Notes under the pieces: generated by a model | The model's database searches: none | Seen by the model: only the letters and a program-made list of their open reading frames with translations | What the model was told of the DNA's origin: nothing | DNA from: an uncultured Bacteroides sp. | Lineage (GTDB): Bacteria; Bacteroidota; Bacteroidia; Bacteroidales; Bacteroidaceae | Reading direction: 5' to 3' | Length of the DNA stretch: 64,000 nt | Assembly: GCA_949294185.1 (NCBI GenBank) | Contig: CASFGA010000007.1 | Location: 210,346 to 274,345 of the forward strand | Position numbers and translations under genes: made by a program | Part shown: one piece after another, positions 25,842 through 35,278 of the stretch | Layout: each line of letters begins with the position of its first letter | Position numbering within the stretch: position 1 is the stretch's first letter

Positions 25842-26603
25842 ATGAACCTTTTGAAATCAATATGTTTCAAAGCCGGAGCGCTGCTTTTCTGTTTGGCTGC
25901 CACCTTTTCATGCAATCTGAACGACAGCGAACCGGATTTGTTATACCTTACACTCGGCACGGTAACCAATGACGGAACATTAAAAATAGAGTCTGACTCG
26001 CACGGCATACTGATACCCTCCAACCCGGAACGCCTTATTGCCGCCGATGCAGCCGAAACAGGACAGCGAGTCTTGATGAGTGTCCCTGCCAACGAGATAG
26101 AAGCCGGCCTGCAAGAAGGAGAAGCGAAAGAGGTAAATATCGTAGAACTGTATAAAGTGCTTACAAAAGACGCGGATAACTTACGGATTTCCCGTCCGGA
26201 CGGTGAATATGACACTGACTTCGGCAACGATCCTCTTCAGATTATCGGGGTTTCCATCAGTGCACAACATCTTAATATCCAACTCTACGTAAAAGGGCAC
26301 GACAAAGAAAAGCCTCATCGCGTCAGCTTGTTGCTGGATGAAAACTGCCAACTGGACGAAAACGGGTGGCTGCCCGTAGAATTGCGCCACAATGCCGAGC
26401 AGGACTTACAGTCGGAAACTTTTTGGAGCGTGGTGTCCTTCAAGCTTTCCAGCATCCCCGAATATGAAGACCCCGCTTTCCGCGGTTTCCACATTTATTA
26501 TAATAACGGAACAGACAAGCGTGCGGAATGTTCCGTCAGGAAAGGACAGATTCTGAATCAGAATGAAACCTTTTCTGACGGCCTGTTCTGCAACAGCAAA
26601 TAA
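25842..26603 (+). CDS. nigD1: NigD-like lipoprotein
   Basis: This protein has 253 residues. The signal peptide ends in TFSC, with the Cys at about residue 25 as lipid site. The mature part has the NigD-like layout: a short N-terminal domain (LYLTLGTVTND, then LIAADAAETGQRVLMSVP) and a beta-sandwich (QIIGVSISAQHLNIQLYVKG, then VSLLLDENC and FRGFHIYYNNG). NigD-like proteins are Bacteroidetes envelope proteins of largely unknown function; one (NigD1), as I recall, drives vesiculation under control of the Das/Dma pair. This gene lies divergent from that pair, 151 bases away. The start at MNLLKSIC was chosen because the upstream extension reads as non-coding. The symbol rests on this context. Confidence 0.75.
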   Translation: MNLLKSICFKAGALLFCLAATFSCNLNDSEPDLLYLTLGTVTNDGTLKIESDSHGILIPSNPERLIAADAAETGQRVLMSVPANEIEAGLQEGEAKEVNIVELYKVLTKDADNLRISRPDGEYDTDFGNDPLQIIGVSISAQHLNIQLYVKGHDKEKPHRVSLLLDENCQLDENGWLPVELRHNAEQDLQSETFWSVVSFKLSSIPEYEDPAFRGFHIYYNNGTDKRAECSVRKGQILNQNETFSDGLFCNSK

Positions 26604-26619
26604 GCAGAGAAAACGGATT

Positions 26620-27591
26620 TTATCTTACCACCGTTCCTGCCCCATGCCGGTAACCGCGCAGGAAGTCCTCGACAGACATCCTTTTCTTTCCGGCCAACTG
26701 CATGGAACGCACATCCACCCATCCGTCGGACGAGGCTATCCGGAAAAAGGTCTTTCCATCAGTCGAAATGTCTCCCGGATTCGCCGAATGCTCTCCGAAC
26801 ATCTTTTCCGCTTCAAAGATTTTCAGCAGCACCGGAGCGGCATCCTGCGGACAAAGCTCTGTCCATGCCGCCGGATAAGGAGACAATCCCCGGATAAAGT
26901 CATAGACCGGCTTGACCCCCCTGCTCCAGTCTATGCGGCAGGTTTCCTTGAAAATCTTGGGGGCAGGGCGCAAAACTCCGGCTTCTGCCAGACTTTCCTG
27001 AGGAATCGTATGCACATTGCCCGCTATGATGGCATCCACGGTCTTTATCACCAAGTCACCACCTACTTTCATCAGGCGGCCGTAAACCGTTTCCACATTG
27101 TCAGTATCCGCTATCGGCACGCGAACCTGGTCGATAATCTCGCCCGTATCAATTTCGTGCTTTAAGAAAAAGGTTGTAACACCCGTTTCTTTCTCGCCGT
27201 TGATGACCGCCCAATTGATGGGAGCCGCCCCCCGATACTGAGGCAGCAAAGAAGCATGCAGATTGAATGTCCCCATGCGCGGCATGTTCCATACCACCTC
27301 CGGCAGCATACGGAAAGCAACAACAATCTGAAGGTCTGCCTCCAGACTCCGCAGCTCGGACAAAAAAGCTTCATCCTTCAGCTTTTCCGGCTGCAAGACC
27401 TTTAATCCTTGAGATAAGGCATATTGCTTCACCGCACTGGCCTGAAGCACACTTCCGTGACGCCCCATCGGTTTGTCGGGCATCGTAATCACTCCCACTA
27501 TATTATACCCTCCTTCAACCAGTCTTCTCAGACTTTCGACGGCGAATTCAGGAGTTCCCATATATACAATCCGTAAATCTTTCTTTTCCAT
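26620..27591 (-). CDS. fmt: methionyl-tRNA formyltransferase
   Basis: Fmt adds a formyl group from 10-formyl-tetrahydrofolate to initiator Met-tRNA. The 323-residue protein has the N-terminal formyltransferase domain with IVYMGTPEFAVESL and the catalytic region FNLHASLLPQYRGAAPINWA (Asn, His and the SLLPxYRG loop), then GVTTFFLKHEIDTGEII with the catalytic Asp. The C-terminal tRNA-binding domain begins near residue 205 (IDWSRGVKPVYDFIRGLSPY). It is the last gene of the tsaC-clc-fmt operon, 80 bases after the clc stop. It ends 16 bases from the convergent NigD-like gene. Confidence 0.98.
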   Translation of the reverse strand: MEKKDLRIVYMGTPEFAVESLRRLVEGGYNIVGVITMPDKPMGRHGSVLQASAVKQYALSQGLKVLQPEKLKDEAFLSELRSLEADLQIVVAFRMLPEVVWNMPRMGTFNLHASLLPQYRGAAPINWAVINGEKETGVTTFFLKHEIDTGEIIDQVRVPIADTDNVETVYGRLMKVGGDLVIKTVDAIIAGNVHTIPQESLAEAGVLRPAPKIFKETCRIDWSRGVKPVYDFIRGLSPYPAAWTELCPQDAAPVLLKIFEAEKMFGEHSANPGDISTDGKTFFRIASSDGWVDVRSMQLAGKKRMSVEDFLRGYRHGAGTVVR

Positions 27592-27671
27592 ACTTACATT
27601 ATTAGAATTTGCTTATTGTGAAAGACTGGTCTGCCCTTGCAAAAAAATCATTTCCCCCGGCCAAACAATCC

Positions 27672-29471
27672 CTATTCTGCCGACAAATCGACCAATACCT
27701 GCCGATAAGCCGTCAGCATCTTCGACTTTGAGACGATTCCCCTATACTTTCCCTCTTCATCAACCACGGGAAGATTCCATGCGCCCGTTTCATCAAAGCG
27801 CCGCATCACATCCTCCATCGAGTCGGTTATGTTGATGCAGGCTTTCGGTGCAACCATAAAGTTCTCCACACGGTAACGATGATAAAGTTCCTGACGGAAC
27901 ATAATGTTACGGATATTGTTCAAAACGACGATTCCCAACAGCTTATTGTTCACATCGACCACGGGAAAAAGATTGCGCCCAGACTTTGAAATGGCCTTTA
28001 CCATCTCACCCAAATCCATTTCCGGACGCACCATCTGGAAGTCTGTCTCTATCACACTCTCCATGTTCATCAGGGTCAACACCGCCTTATCCTTATGATG
28101 AGTGACCAGTTCCCCCTTCTTGGCCAGACGCATGGAATAGATGCTGTGAGGTTCGAATACGATAATCGTCAGATAAGCACACACTGAAACAATCATTAGG
28201 GGCAGAAACAAATCGTATCCTCCCGTAAGCTCAGCGATGAGGAATATGCCCGTAAGCGGAGCATGCATAACACCCGACATCAGTCCGGCCATACCCATCA
28301 GCGCAAAGTTCTTTTCCGGAATGTAGGTATTGCCGATATGAAACTCATTGCATACGTAAGAAAAGACAAAGCCGGCTATGCATCCCAAAAACAGACTCGG
28401 CGCAAAAATACCGCCGCATCCGCCTCCGCCGTTGGTCGCACTCGAAGCAAAGACCTTGAACAAGATAATCAACAGCAGATATATAATAAGCATGTGACCA
28501 TGACCATAGAAAAGAGAATTGTTCATCACCGTATCCCAATCGTCGGAAGTCGTACCGTTCAGCAAGAGAGAGATAGTATCATATCCCTCTCCGTAAAGCG
28601 GCGGAAAAAGGAATATCAAGATGCTCAGCATCGTTCCACCTATCAGAAACTTCACATAGGGATTGGAATAACGCCGGAATATATTTTCAATCCAGTTCAT
28701 GGAACGGGTGAAATACCATGCGACCAACCCGCAAAAGACTCCCAAGGCAATGGCATACGGCACGCGCTCCATGGCAAACGGATAGTCCAGATGAAAGTAA
28801 AACATGGATTCCGTACCGGTCAACACATACGAAAGCGAAGCCGCCGTCACGCTGGTAATCAGCAAAGGCAGAAGAGATGCCATCGTAAGATCAATCATCA
28901 GCACTTCCAACGTAAATACCAGTCCGGCAATCGGAGCCTTGAATATGCCTGAAACCGCCCCGGCAGCGCCGCATCCCACCAGCAGCATCAGGGTCTTGTG
29001 ATCCATCCGGAATATGCTGCCCAGATTTGAGCCTATAGCCGAACCCGTCAGCACAATAGGCGCTTCGGCTCCGACCGAGCCTCCAAATCCGATAGTGATG
29101 GCAGAAGCGCAGACCGACGACCATACATTATGGCGCTTGATTCGGCTCTGTCTGCGGGAAATGGCATACAGAATCTTCGTTACACCATGGCTGATGTCAT
29201 CGCGCACTATTTTGCGGATAAAAAGACTCGTAAGGAAAATTCCGACTACCGGGTAGACCAAATACAGCCAGTTAGCACCCGTCGAATCGAAATTCTCGGT
29301 CAAAAATTCCTTTATATATTCCACCAGAAATTTCAGCACATAAGCCGCCAATGCCGTACAAATGCCGACAATGAAGCTCAGCAGCAATATAAACTGCCGA
29401 TCCTTGATATGCTTCTCGCGCCAAACGAGCAAACGCTGGAGCAGGTTATTATTCTCATCAGCTATGTTCAT
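27672..29471 (-). CDS. ClC-family chloride channel or Cl-/H+ antiporter with CBS domains
   Basis: This 599-residue membrane protein has the ClC core (residues about 20-440) and two CBS domains at the C-terminus (about 460-520 and 535-595). The selectivity motifs are visible: GGSVGAEAPIVLTGSAIG carries the gating Glu in GxEAP (the usual form is GxEGP), and GGGGCGGIFAPSLFLG carries GIFAP. The gating Glu is kept, so either channel or antiporter function is possible. The CBS pair probably senses nucleotides. It starts 4 bases after tsaC stops and is followed by fmt. A functional link between chloride transport and tRNA genes is not evident. Confidence 0.95.
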   Translation of the reverse strand: MNIADENNNLLQRLLVWREKHIKDRQFILLLSFIVGICTALAAYVLKFLVEYIKEFLTENFDSTGANWLYLVYPVVGIFLTSLFIRKIVRDDISHGVTKILYAISRRQSRIKRHNVWSSVCASAITIGFGGSVGAEAPIVLTGSAIGSNLGSIFRMDHKTLMLLVGCGAAGAVSGIFKAPIAGLVFTLEVLMIDLTMASLLPLLITSVTAASLSYVLTGTESMFYFHLDYPFAMERVPYAIALGVFCGLVAWYFTRSMNWIENIFRRYSNPYVKFLIGGTMLSILIFLFPPLYGEGYDTISLLLNGTTSDDWDTVMNNSLFYGHGHMLIIYLLLIILFKVFASSATNGGGGCGGIFAPSLFLGCIAGFVFSYVCNEFHIGNTYIPEKNFALMGMAGLMSGVMHAPLTGIFLIAELTGGYDLFLPLMIVSVCAYLTIIVFEPHSIYSMRLAKKGELVTHHKDKAVLTLMNMESVIETDFQMVRPEMDLGEMVKAISKSGRNLFPVVDVNNKLLGIVVLNNIRNIMFRQELYHRYRVENFMVAPKACINITDSMEDVMRRFDETGAWNLPVVDEEGKYRGIVSKSKMLTAYRQVLVDLSAE

Positions 29472-29475
29472 CGCC

Positions 29476-30051
29476 TTATTCCCTGATAATCTTTATTTCA
29501 CCACCTTTTCCCAACTTGATAATCGATGAAGGCTTCGGGTGTCCGGTCTCTTCCCTGCGGTAATCGACCACATAATCCACGGCCTGCCTGATCTCTTCAC
29601 TAATATCATTGAAGACGGAAGGAGCAGGCTGACCGCTGACATTGGCCGATGTAGACACAATTGCCTTACGGAAACGGAAGCACAGTTCCCTTGAAAAGTC
29701 CTCTTTCGTTACGCGTATTCCCACACTTCCATCCGCAGCAATCAGGTTGGCCGCTAGATTGCGGGCACCGTCATATATAATGGTTAAAGGTTTTGTGGCA
29801 AGATCAATCAAATCCCATGCCACCTGCGGAACATCCTGCACATAGAAGTCAACTTTCACCGGACTGTCTACCAGGACAAGCATCGCCTTGCTGTCTGTAC
29901 GCCGCTTTATTTCATAAACCCGCTTTACCGCCTCCGCATTGGTGGCATCACAACCGATTCCCCAAACGGTGTCAGTAGGATAAAGAATTACGCCACCGTT
30001 CTGCATGACTTCACATGCACGCTTTATTTCCTCTTTCATCATAACGGCCAT
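29476..30051 (-). CDS. tsaC: threonylcarbamoyl-AMP synthase (Sua5/TsaC family, short form)
   Basis: The enzyme makes threonylcarbamoyl-AMP from threonine, bicarbonate and ATP, the first step of the t6A tRNA modification at position 37. The 191-residue protein has the core motifs VILYPTDTVWGIGCDATN near the N-terminus, KRRTDSKAMLVLV, the Ser/Thr-rich nucleotide site IVSTSANVSGQPAP, and the phosphate-binding KPSSIIKLG. The short length means the C-terminal Sua5 domain is absent. First gene of the operon with clc and fmt, with a -7 element at 30074-30081. Confidence 0.95.
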   Translation of the reverse strand: MAVMMKEEIKRACEVMQNGGVILYPTDTVWGIGCDATNAEAVKRVYEIKRRTDSKAMLVLVDSPVKVDFYVQDVPQVAWDLIDLATKPLTIIYDGARNLAANLIAADGSVGIRVTKEDFSRELCFRFRKAIVSTSANVSGQPAPSVFNDISEEIRQAVDYVVDYRREETGHPKPSSIIKLGKGGEIKIIRE

Positions 30052-30073
30052 TTTTCTTTTAAGTAATCAGGAA

Positions 30074-30081
30074 CAAAAGTA
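30074..30081 (-). promoter_or_regulatory. tsaC: -7 element of tsaC-clc-fmt operon
   Basis: The minus strand reads TACTTTTG, 22 bases upstream of the tsaC ATG. Confidence 0.6.
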
Positions 30082-30116
30082 CAAAGGATTTTTAGGATAG
30101 CCCAAGAAAGTTTCAT

Positions 30117-30124
30117 TAAATTTG
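30117..30124 (+). promoter_or_regulatory. dinB: -7 element of dinB
   Basis: TAAATTTG followed by CAG, 18 bases upstream of the dinB ATG, back to back with the tsaC promoter. Confidence 0.6.
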
Positions 30125-30142
30125 CAGTAAGGTTTCTGTTTT

Positions 30143-31240
30143 ATGAATACGGTTCGCAAAATTATCCACATTGACATGGACGCTTTTTATGCTTCGGTAG
30201 AGCAGCGGGATCACCCTGAACTGAAGGGAAAGCCCGTTGCTGTGGGACACGCTGAAAAGCGCGGAGTGGTGGCTGCCGCAAGCTACGAAGCCCGGAAATT
30301 CGGGATACGCTCCGCCATGCCGTCGCAAAAAGCCATCAAGCTCTGTCCTCAACTCATTTTCATCGAGGGGCGAATGGAAACTTATAAAGAAGTATCCGGG
30401 CAGATACACGGCATATTCCACGATTATACAGACATCATCGAACCGATTTCATTGGATGAAGCCTTTCTGGATGTCACCGTCAACAAGAAGGGAATCGAAC
30501 TGGCAGTCGACATTGCACGCGAGATAAAGTGCCGTATCCGCAAGGAACTCGACCTGATAGCCTCGGCCGGAGTATCCTACAACAAGTTCCTCGCCAAGAT
30601 AGCCTCCGACTATCGCAAGCCCGACGGCCTGTGCACCATCCATCCTGACCAGGCACAAGACTTCATCGACCGCCTGCCCATCGAATCTTTCTGGGGAGTA
30701 GGCCCCGTTACCGCCAAGAAGATGCACCGGCTTGGCATTTACAACGGAAAGACTTTGCGGGAGTGTTCAAGGGATATGCTCGTGCGGCAATTCGGAAAGG
30801 CCGGGAACATCTATTACGAATTTGCCAGAGGAATCGACAACAGGCCGGTTGAACCGACACGTATACGCAAGTCTGTCGGCTGCGAACATACTTTAGAAAA
30901 AGACATCAGCCTGCAAAGTTCTGTCATTATCGAGCTGTATCATGTGGCCCGCGAACTGACAGAACGACTGAAGTCTAAGGGCTTCAGCGGAATGACGCTC
31001 ACCCTAAAAATCAAATTCAATGACTTTGTCCAGATTACACGAAGCACAAGCTCCGCCAAAGAGCTTCAAAAACTGGACGACATCCTTCCGCTCGCAAAAA
31101 GACTCCTGAAGGAAGTCGACTACGAACGGCATCCCATCCGCCTGATAGGACTTTACATCTCAAATCCCAAAGAGGAACAAGATTTTCCGCCAGTCCGCAG
31201 CGACCAATGGATACAGCTGAAATTCGACTTCAAAGAGTAG
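30143..31240 (+). CDS. dinB: DNA polymerase IV
   Basis: This 365-residue Y-family polymerase copies past DNA damage and extends mispaired ends. The palm motifs are intact: IHIDMDAFYASVEQRDHPEL with the first metal-binding Asp, PISLDEAFLDVT with the acidic SLDE pair, and SAGVSYNKFLAKIASDYRKP. The helix-hairpin-helix thumb (FWGVGPVTAKKMHRLGI) and the little-finger domain (about 240-350) follow. No LexA-type box was recognised. A C-terminal clamp-binding motif is plausible in the last residues (QLKFDF). Confidence 0.96.
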   Translation: MNTVRKIIHIDMDAFYASVEQRDHPELKGKPVAVGHAEKRGVVAAASYEARKFGIRSAMPSQKAIKLCPQLIFIEGRMETYKEVSGQIHGIFHDYTDIIEPISLDEAFLDVTVNKKGIELAVDIAREIKCRIRKELDLIASAGVSYNKFLAKIASDYRKPDGLCTIHPDQAQDFIDRLPIESFWGVGPVTAKKMHRLGIYNGKTLRECSRDMLVRQFGKAGNIYYEFARGIDNRPVEPTRIRKSVGCEHTLEKDISLQSSVIIELYHVARELTERLKSKGFSGMTLTLKIKFNDFVQITRSTSSAKELQKLDDILPLAKRLLKEVDYERHPIRLIGLYISNPKEEQDFPPVRSDQWIQLKFDFKE

Positions 31241-31314
31241 AACCAGACTTATCACGGCACAAAAACAGATTCCGGTCGTGGCAAAATCCGACTATCATGC
31301 CATGCAAATGAAAA

Positions 31315-31346
31315 CGGGAGACACAGAAAAACTTCCGTGGCTCCCG
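31315..31346 (-). terminator. panD: probable terminator of panC-panD
   Basis: CGGGAG and CTCCCG pair, with CAC/GTG inside after one mismatch, around a 12-base loop. On the minus strand TTTTCATTTG follows. It may also stop dinB transcripts. Confidence 0.55.
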
Positions 31347-31384
31347 CCGTATTCCTTCAAGCAGGCGCAAACAGCCTGACAGAC

Positions 31385-31735
31385 CTATACAAGCCTGTTG
31401 GTTACCGCATCGGGAAAGACAACTGATGGCTTGAAACTCTTGGCTTCCTCAAAGTCCATCAAAGCATACGACATGATAATCACCACATCGCCTACCTGCA
31501 CCTTGCGGGCCGCCGCACCATTCAGACAGATACAGCCCGATCCGCGCTCCCCTTTGATAATATAGGTTTCAAAGCGCTCCCCGTTATTATTGTCCACTAT
31601 CTGCACCTTTTCACCCGCAATCATATTGGCAGCATCCATCAAGTCCTCGTCAATAGTGATGCTTCCCATATAATTCAAATTCGCTTCGGTTACGGTCACA
31701 CAATGAATCTTCGACTTCAATACTTCTATCATCAT
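31385..31735 (-). CDS. panD: aspartate 1-decarboxylase
   Basis: PanD makes beta-alanine from aspartate for pantothenate. The 116-residue proenzyme has the self-cleavage site in NYMGSITID: cutting between Gly and Ser gives the pyruvoyl group. [17 protein letters not shown] at the start carries the substrate-binding Lys, and [16 protein letters not shown] the later catalytic residues. I chose MMIEVLKSK as the start; the 10 codons before it overlap panC. The ATG lies 4 bases after the panC stop, so the two are coupled. Confidence 0.97.
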   Translation of the reverse strand: MMIEVLKSKIHCVTVTEANLNYMGSITIDEDLMDAANMIAGEKVQIVDNNNGERFETYIIKGERGSGCICLNGAAARKVQVGDVVIIMSYALMDFEEAKSFKPSVVFPDAVTNRLV

Positions 31736-31739
31736 ACCG

Positions 31740-32585
31740 CTATCCTCTATATTTAATATTGTCAATCAGACGGACATCGCCGCAAAACACAGTAATGCAA
31801 CCTACTATATAAGTGCTTTCATCCCACTCATTCACGGTTTGGAGTGTGTTTCCGTCCACTATCTCAAAGTATTCCAGTCTTAACCCCTCGGCCCGAGCGA
31901 TGCACGACTCCACATAAGCACGGGTTTCACCAGCAGAATGCGTCTTGCTGTAGTCCACACTGGCAAAAAGAGTCTGGGATATCTGCACCGCCTGCATACG
32001 CTGCTCCGCACTCAAGCGTGTATTCCGGCTGCTCAATGCCAAGCCGTCCGCTTCACGGACTATAGGGCAACCCACAATCTCAATAGGGAAAGGATAACGG
32101 CGGACCATTTCACGGATGATGGCCAACTGCTGAAAATCCTTCTCTCCGAAGTATGCCCTTGTCGGCTCAACGATAAGAAACAGCTTGCTCACCACCTGAC
32201 AAACTCCGTTGAAATGTCCGGGACGATATTTCCCCTCCATCACCGTGTCAAGCGGCGCATAGCTAAACTGGCGGGTGTCCGGCTCCGGATACATTTCCTC
32301 CACGGAAGGAGCAAAGACAAAAGCCACCCCACACGCCTCAAGCAGCGCACAATCTGCCTCCAGTGTACGTGGATACTTCAAAAGATCATTCTTATCATTA
32401 AACTGAGTAGGATTAACAAAATCACTGACCACTACCACATCATTTTCTGCCACGGCACGCCTTACCAATGAAGCGTGTCCGGCATGCAGAGCACCCATAG
32501 TCGGCACCAATCCGATAGTTTTTCCGGCTTTACGAAGTCCGTCCAACTCCGAACGCAACTCCTTTACTGTTTGAATTAACTTCAT
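31740..32585 (-). CDS. panC: pantothenate synthetase
   Basis: PanC joins pantoate and beta-alanine using ATP. The 281-residue enzyme starts at [14 protein letters not shown]. It has the nucleotidyl-transferase motif [15 protein letters not shown] (HxGH), the pantoate-site [16 protein letters not shown], the [16 protein letters not shown] loop, and [12 protein letters not shown], which is the KMSKS-like segment. The seven-codon longer frame is not needed. No clear -7 box was identified. With panD just downstream, two steps of coenzyme A precursor synthesis are paired; panB is not in the window. Confidence 0.97.
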   Translation of the reverse strand: MKLIQTVKELRSELDGLRKAGKTIGLVPTMGALHAGHASLVRRAVAENDVVVVSDFVNPTQFNDKNDLLKYPRTLEADCALLEACGVAFVFAPSVEEMYPEPDTRQFSYAPLDTVMEGKYRPGHFNGVCQVVSKLFLIVEPTRAYFGEKDFQQLAIIREMVRRYPFPIEIVGCPIVREADGLALSSRNTRLSAEQRMQAVQISQTLFASVDYSKTHSAGETRAYVESCIARAEGLRLEYFEIVDGNTLQTVNEWDESTYIVGCITVFCGDVRLIDNIKYRG

Positions 32586-32820
32586 TATTCTTTGGTTTTT
32601 AACCATCTAATGTTCTAAACGGGTGCAAATTTAAGTATTTATTTTCTTACAATACCAAACGCCCGTTCAAATTTTATCGTGATTATCCTTTTTTTGACAG
32701 CCGCCAGAAAAGATGAAAGCAAAAGAAAATCCCTCCTCATAATCAGTCTGTTCATGACTTATTAACATACTATAAGCATTAAAATCGTCCGCACAACCAA
32801 CCTATTTCATTCATTTTTTG

Positions 32821-32828
32821 TATCTTTG
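32821..32828 (+). promoter_or_regulatory. -7 element of the glycogen-synthase-like gene
   Basis: TATCTTTG followed by CAG, 31 bases upstream of the ATG at 32860. Confidence 0.65.
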
Positions 32829-32859
32829 CAGCCAGATTTAGAGTAATAATTGTTTCAAA

Positions 32860-33684
32860 ATGAGCGTGAAGAAAGTTTTATTCATTACACAAGAAATCAC
32901 TCCTTATGTACCCGAAAGCGAACAGGCAATCATCGGTCGGGATTTGCCTCAAGCCATACAAGATAAAGGCAGAGAAATAAGGACATTCATGCCCAAATGG
33001 GGAAATATCAACGAACGGCGCAACCAGTTGCACGAAGTAATCCGTCTTTCAGGAATGAATCTGATTATCGACGATACGGATCATCCGCTGATTATAAAGG
33101 TGGCATCCATCCAAGCAGCCCGCCGACAAGTTTACTTCATCGACAATGACGACTATTTCCTCCACCGCCAAATGACATCCGATGAAGACGGGAATGACTA
33201 TGAAGATAATGGAGAACGCGCTATATTCTATGCACGCGGAGTGTTGGAAACAGTGAAAAAGCTGAGATGGTGTCCGGATATCATACATTGCCACGGGTGG
33301 ATGAGTGCAATGGTACCTTTATATATAAAGAAGGTATATTACGAAGAACCGTCGTTCAGAGATTCTAAAGTTATTTTCTCTGTTTATGGCGAAGGTTTCA
33401 AATCGACTCTGAGTCCAGACTTTACCCAACAGCTTATGTTGAAAGAAATTACTACAGAAGATATCAGCATGATAAAGACTCCGGTTGACTATGAAGAGCT
33501 GTGCAAACTGGCGGTCTCCTATTCAGACGGTATCATACAAAACAGCGAAAGTATAAATCCGAACATAACAGACTATGCACGCAAACTGAATATTCCAATT
33601 CTGGACTATCAAACGGCCGACACATACGCTGACGCATGCGACGCTTTCTATGACCAGATATGGGATGCGGCGGAAAACAAATAA
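32860..33684 (+). CDS. half-length starch/glycogen synthase-like protein (GT5 N-terminal domain only)
   Basis: This 274-residue protein resembles only the N-terminal Rossmann domain of GT5 glycogen synthases. VLFITQEITPYVPES matches the start of the family, but the usual ADP-glucose-binding KTGGL loop is replaced by ESEQAIIGRDLP. PDIIHCHGWMSAMVPLYI matches the HxW region, and IIQNSESINPNI the end of the domain. The C-terminal donor-binding domain is absent, and the frame ends cleanly. It is therefore unlikely to be a working synthase. It starts 18 bases before the DUF4270 gene, in the same direction. Similar short proteins occur in Bacteroides; the role is unknown. Confidence 0.85.
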   Translation: MSVKKVLFITQEITPYVPESEQAIIGRDLPQAIQDKGREIRTFMPKWGNINERRNQLHEVIRLSGMNLIIDDTDHPLIIKVASIQAARRQVYFIDNDDYFLHRQMTSDEDGNDYEDNGERAIFYARGVLETVKKLRWCPDIIHCHGWMSAMVPLYIKKVYYEEPSFRDSKVIFSVYGEGFKSTLSPDFTQQLMLKEITTEDISMIKTPVDYEELCKLAVSYSDGIIQNSESINPNITDYARKLNIPILDYQTADTYADACDAFYDQIWDAAENK

Positions 33685-33702
33685 TTCAAAAAGACAATCA
33701 AC

Positions 33703-35170
33703 ATGAAATTCAAGTTCTTGGCGGCAGTAGGACTTGCTGCCTTTCTCTATAGCTGCGATGACAGTACAACAGGAATCGGAAATTTTGTTGCCGATGCGGA
33801 CGAAATCGAAGCCTACGCCAAAACGTACAACGTAGAGACCCAAACCGTATTGGTAAAAGACATCGCCCCCGAAGGACTGTATTCACGCACGAGCAGTGCT
33901 TACTTGGATCACAGATGAGGATTTCGGAGAGTTTTCAACCGACTTCATCACACAGGTGTACTGTCCGGAAGGTTTCGCCTACCCGGAGACACTCAAAAAG
34001 ATTACAAGCACCACGCTGGAACTCTACTATCAAAGCTACTACGGAGACTCGGTGGCACCGATGCAGGCCTCGGTGAAGCTTCTGAAAAACAATACGGGAA
34101 TCATCGATGACGGCAAGCATCCGGACATTTACTACACGACATATACACCGGAAAGCTATGTCTATCCGGAGGTTATCGGCAAGAAGGATTATGCCGCCTA
34201 TGACAATTCAGTAAGCGACTCTGTGAGATACGCCAAAGACAGCGACGGCAAACTGACATATTATCCGAGCGTCACCATCGATTTAAGCAACCAGCCTGTG
34301 CCCCAAGAGATAGGAAGCGGAAATTTCAACCAGTACATATTCGACAAATACAAAGAGAATCCGGACAACTTCAAGGACGGTGCAAGCTTTATCAACAATG
34401 TGCTGGGCGGATTCTATGTTTACAACACAAGCGGAGAAGGCTCTGTATTGTACATTCAAGACATCTGGCTGCGCACACGGTTTGAATTTACGATGAAAGA
34501 CTCGGAAGGAAACGACTCTATCGTAGAAGGAAGCACAGCCTTTGCCGCCACCAAAGAAATCTATATGCGCACGCGTCTGCAAAATGATGACCGGCTGAAA
34601 GATTTCACAGATGCAGGACATTCGGACGAGACCTATCTGAAAACGCCCGCGGGATTATGGACAGAAGTCACACTTCCCTTGCAAGACATCTATGATGAGC
34701 TGAGCAGAGATACGCTTAACTCTGTTTCGCTTACATTCACCAAATATAAAGAAACCATCGAAGGGAAAGAAAGAGGATTTGAAATGGGAACTCCGCAATA
34801 TCTGCTCCTGATAAGAAAGAGTGAAGTCAAGGACTTTTTCGAAAACAACCAGAATGCAGACAACCAGACTTCTTTCCTTGCAAGCTATGACAGTAGCAGC
34901 AATACGTATACATTCTCTTCACTGAACCGATTAATCAGCTATATCTTCAGCGAAATGAGGAATAGCGAAAGCCGGCCGGCGGACTGGAACAAGCTTCTGC
35001 TTATCCCCGTGCAGGTGGAAAGAGAATCTGAAAACACAAACAGCTCAACTCAGGCACAGATAATCGGACTCTCTCACGACCTGGAAGTAAACTCCGCCCG
35101 CCTGTTCAAGGGAAACGACGACAATCCCCTTCAGGTAACGGTCATCTACACAAGGCCGCACGAAGAGTAA
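33703..35170 (+). pseudogene. DUF4270-family lipoprotein gene, frameshifted near its 5' end
   Basis: The gene starts at 33703 with a signal peptide ending in LYSC (Cys18 lipidated) and reads 71 codons, to SSAYLDHR and a stop at 33916-33918. The rest of the family sequence continues in the next frame (TDEDFGEFSTDFITQVY onward, to 35170). The break lies near 33904-33912. Joining the frames needs one extra base removed, or a deletion of 2 or 5 bases restored. The expected text is about YLG(R/K)-ITDEDFG, so loss of a few bases around TTGGATCACA is likely. The remainder (over 400 residues) is intact, beta-rich, and shows the DUF4270 pattern. It may be a recent mutation, an assembly error, or phase-variable; no simple repeat lies at the site. 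Confidence 0.85.
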
Positions 35171-35203
35171 TGCGGACACACTGATTTTTTGTACAATATT
35201 ACC

Positions 35204-35258
35204 AAGAAAGGCTGCCTTTGAAAAAAGTTTTTCATCAAAGGCAGCCTTTCTTTTTCTC
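35204..35258. terminator. bidirectional terminator between DUF4270 and GH3 genes
   Basis: An 18-bp perfect stem (35204-35221 with 35235-35252; arm AAGAAAGGCTGCCTTTGA) encloses a short A/T inner stem. The plus side is followed by TTTCTC. The minus side also ends in U-rich bases from the arm. It separates two convergent genes. Confidence 0.9.
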
Positions 35259-35278
35259 TTATCCAAACCTCTTGCGGG

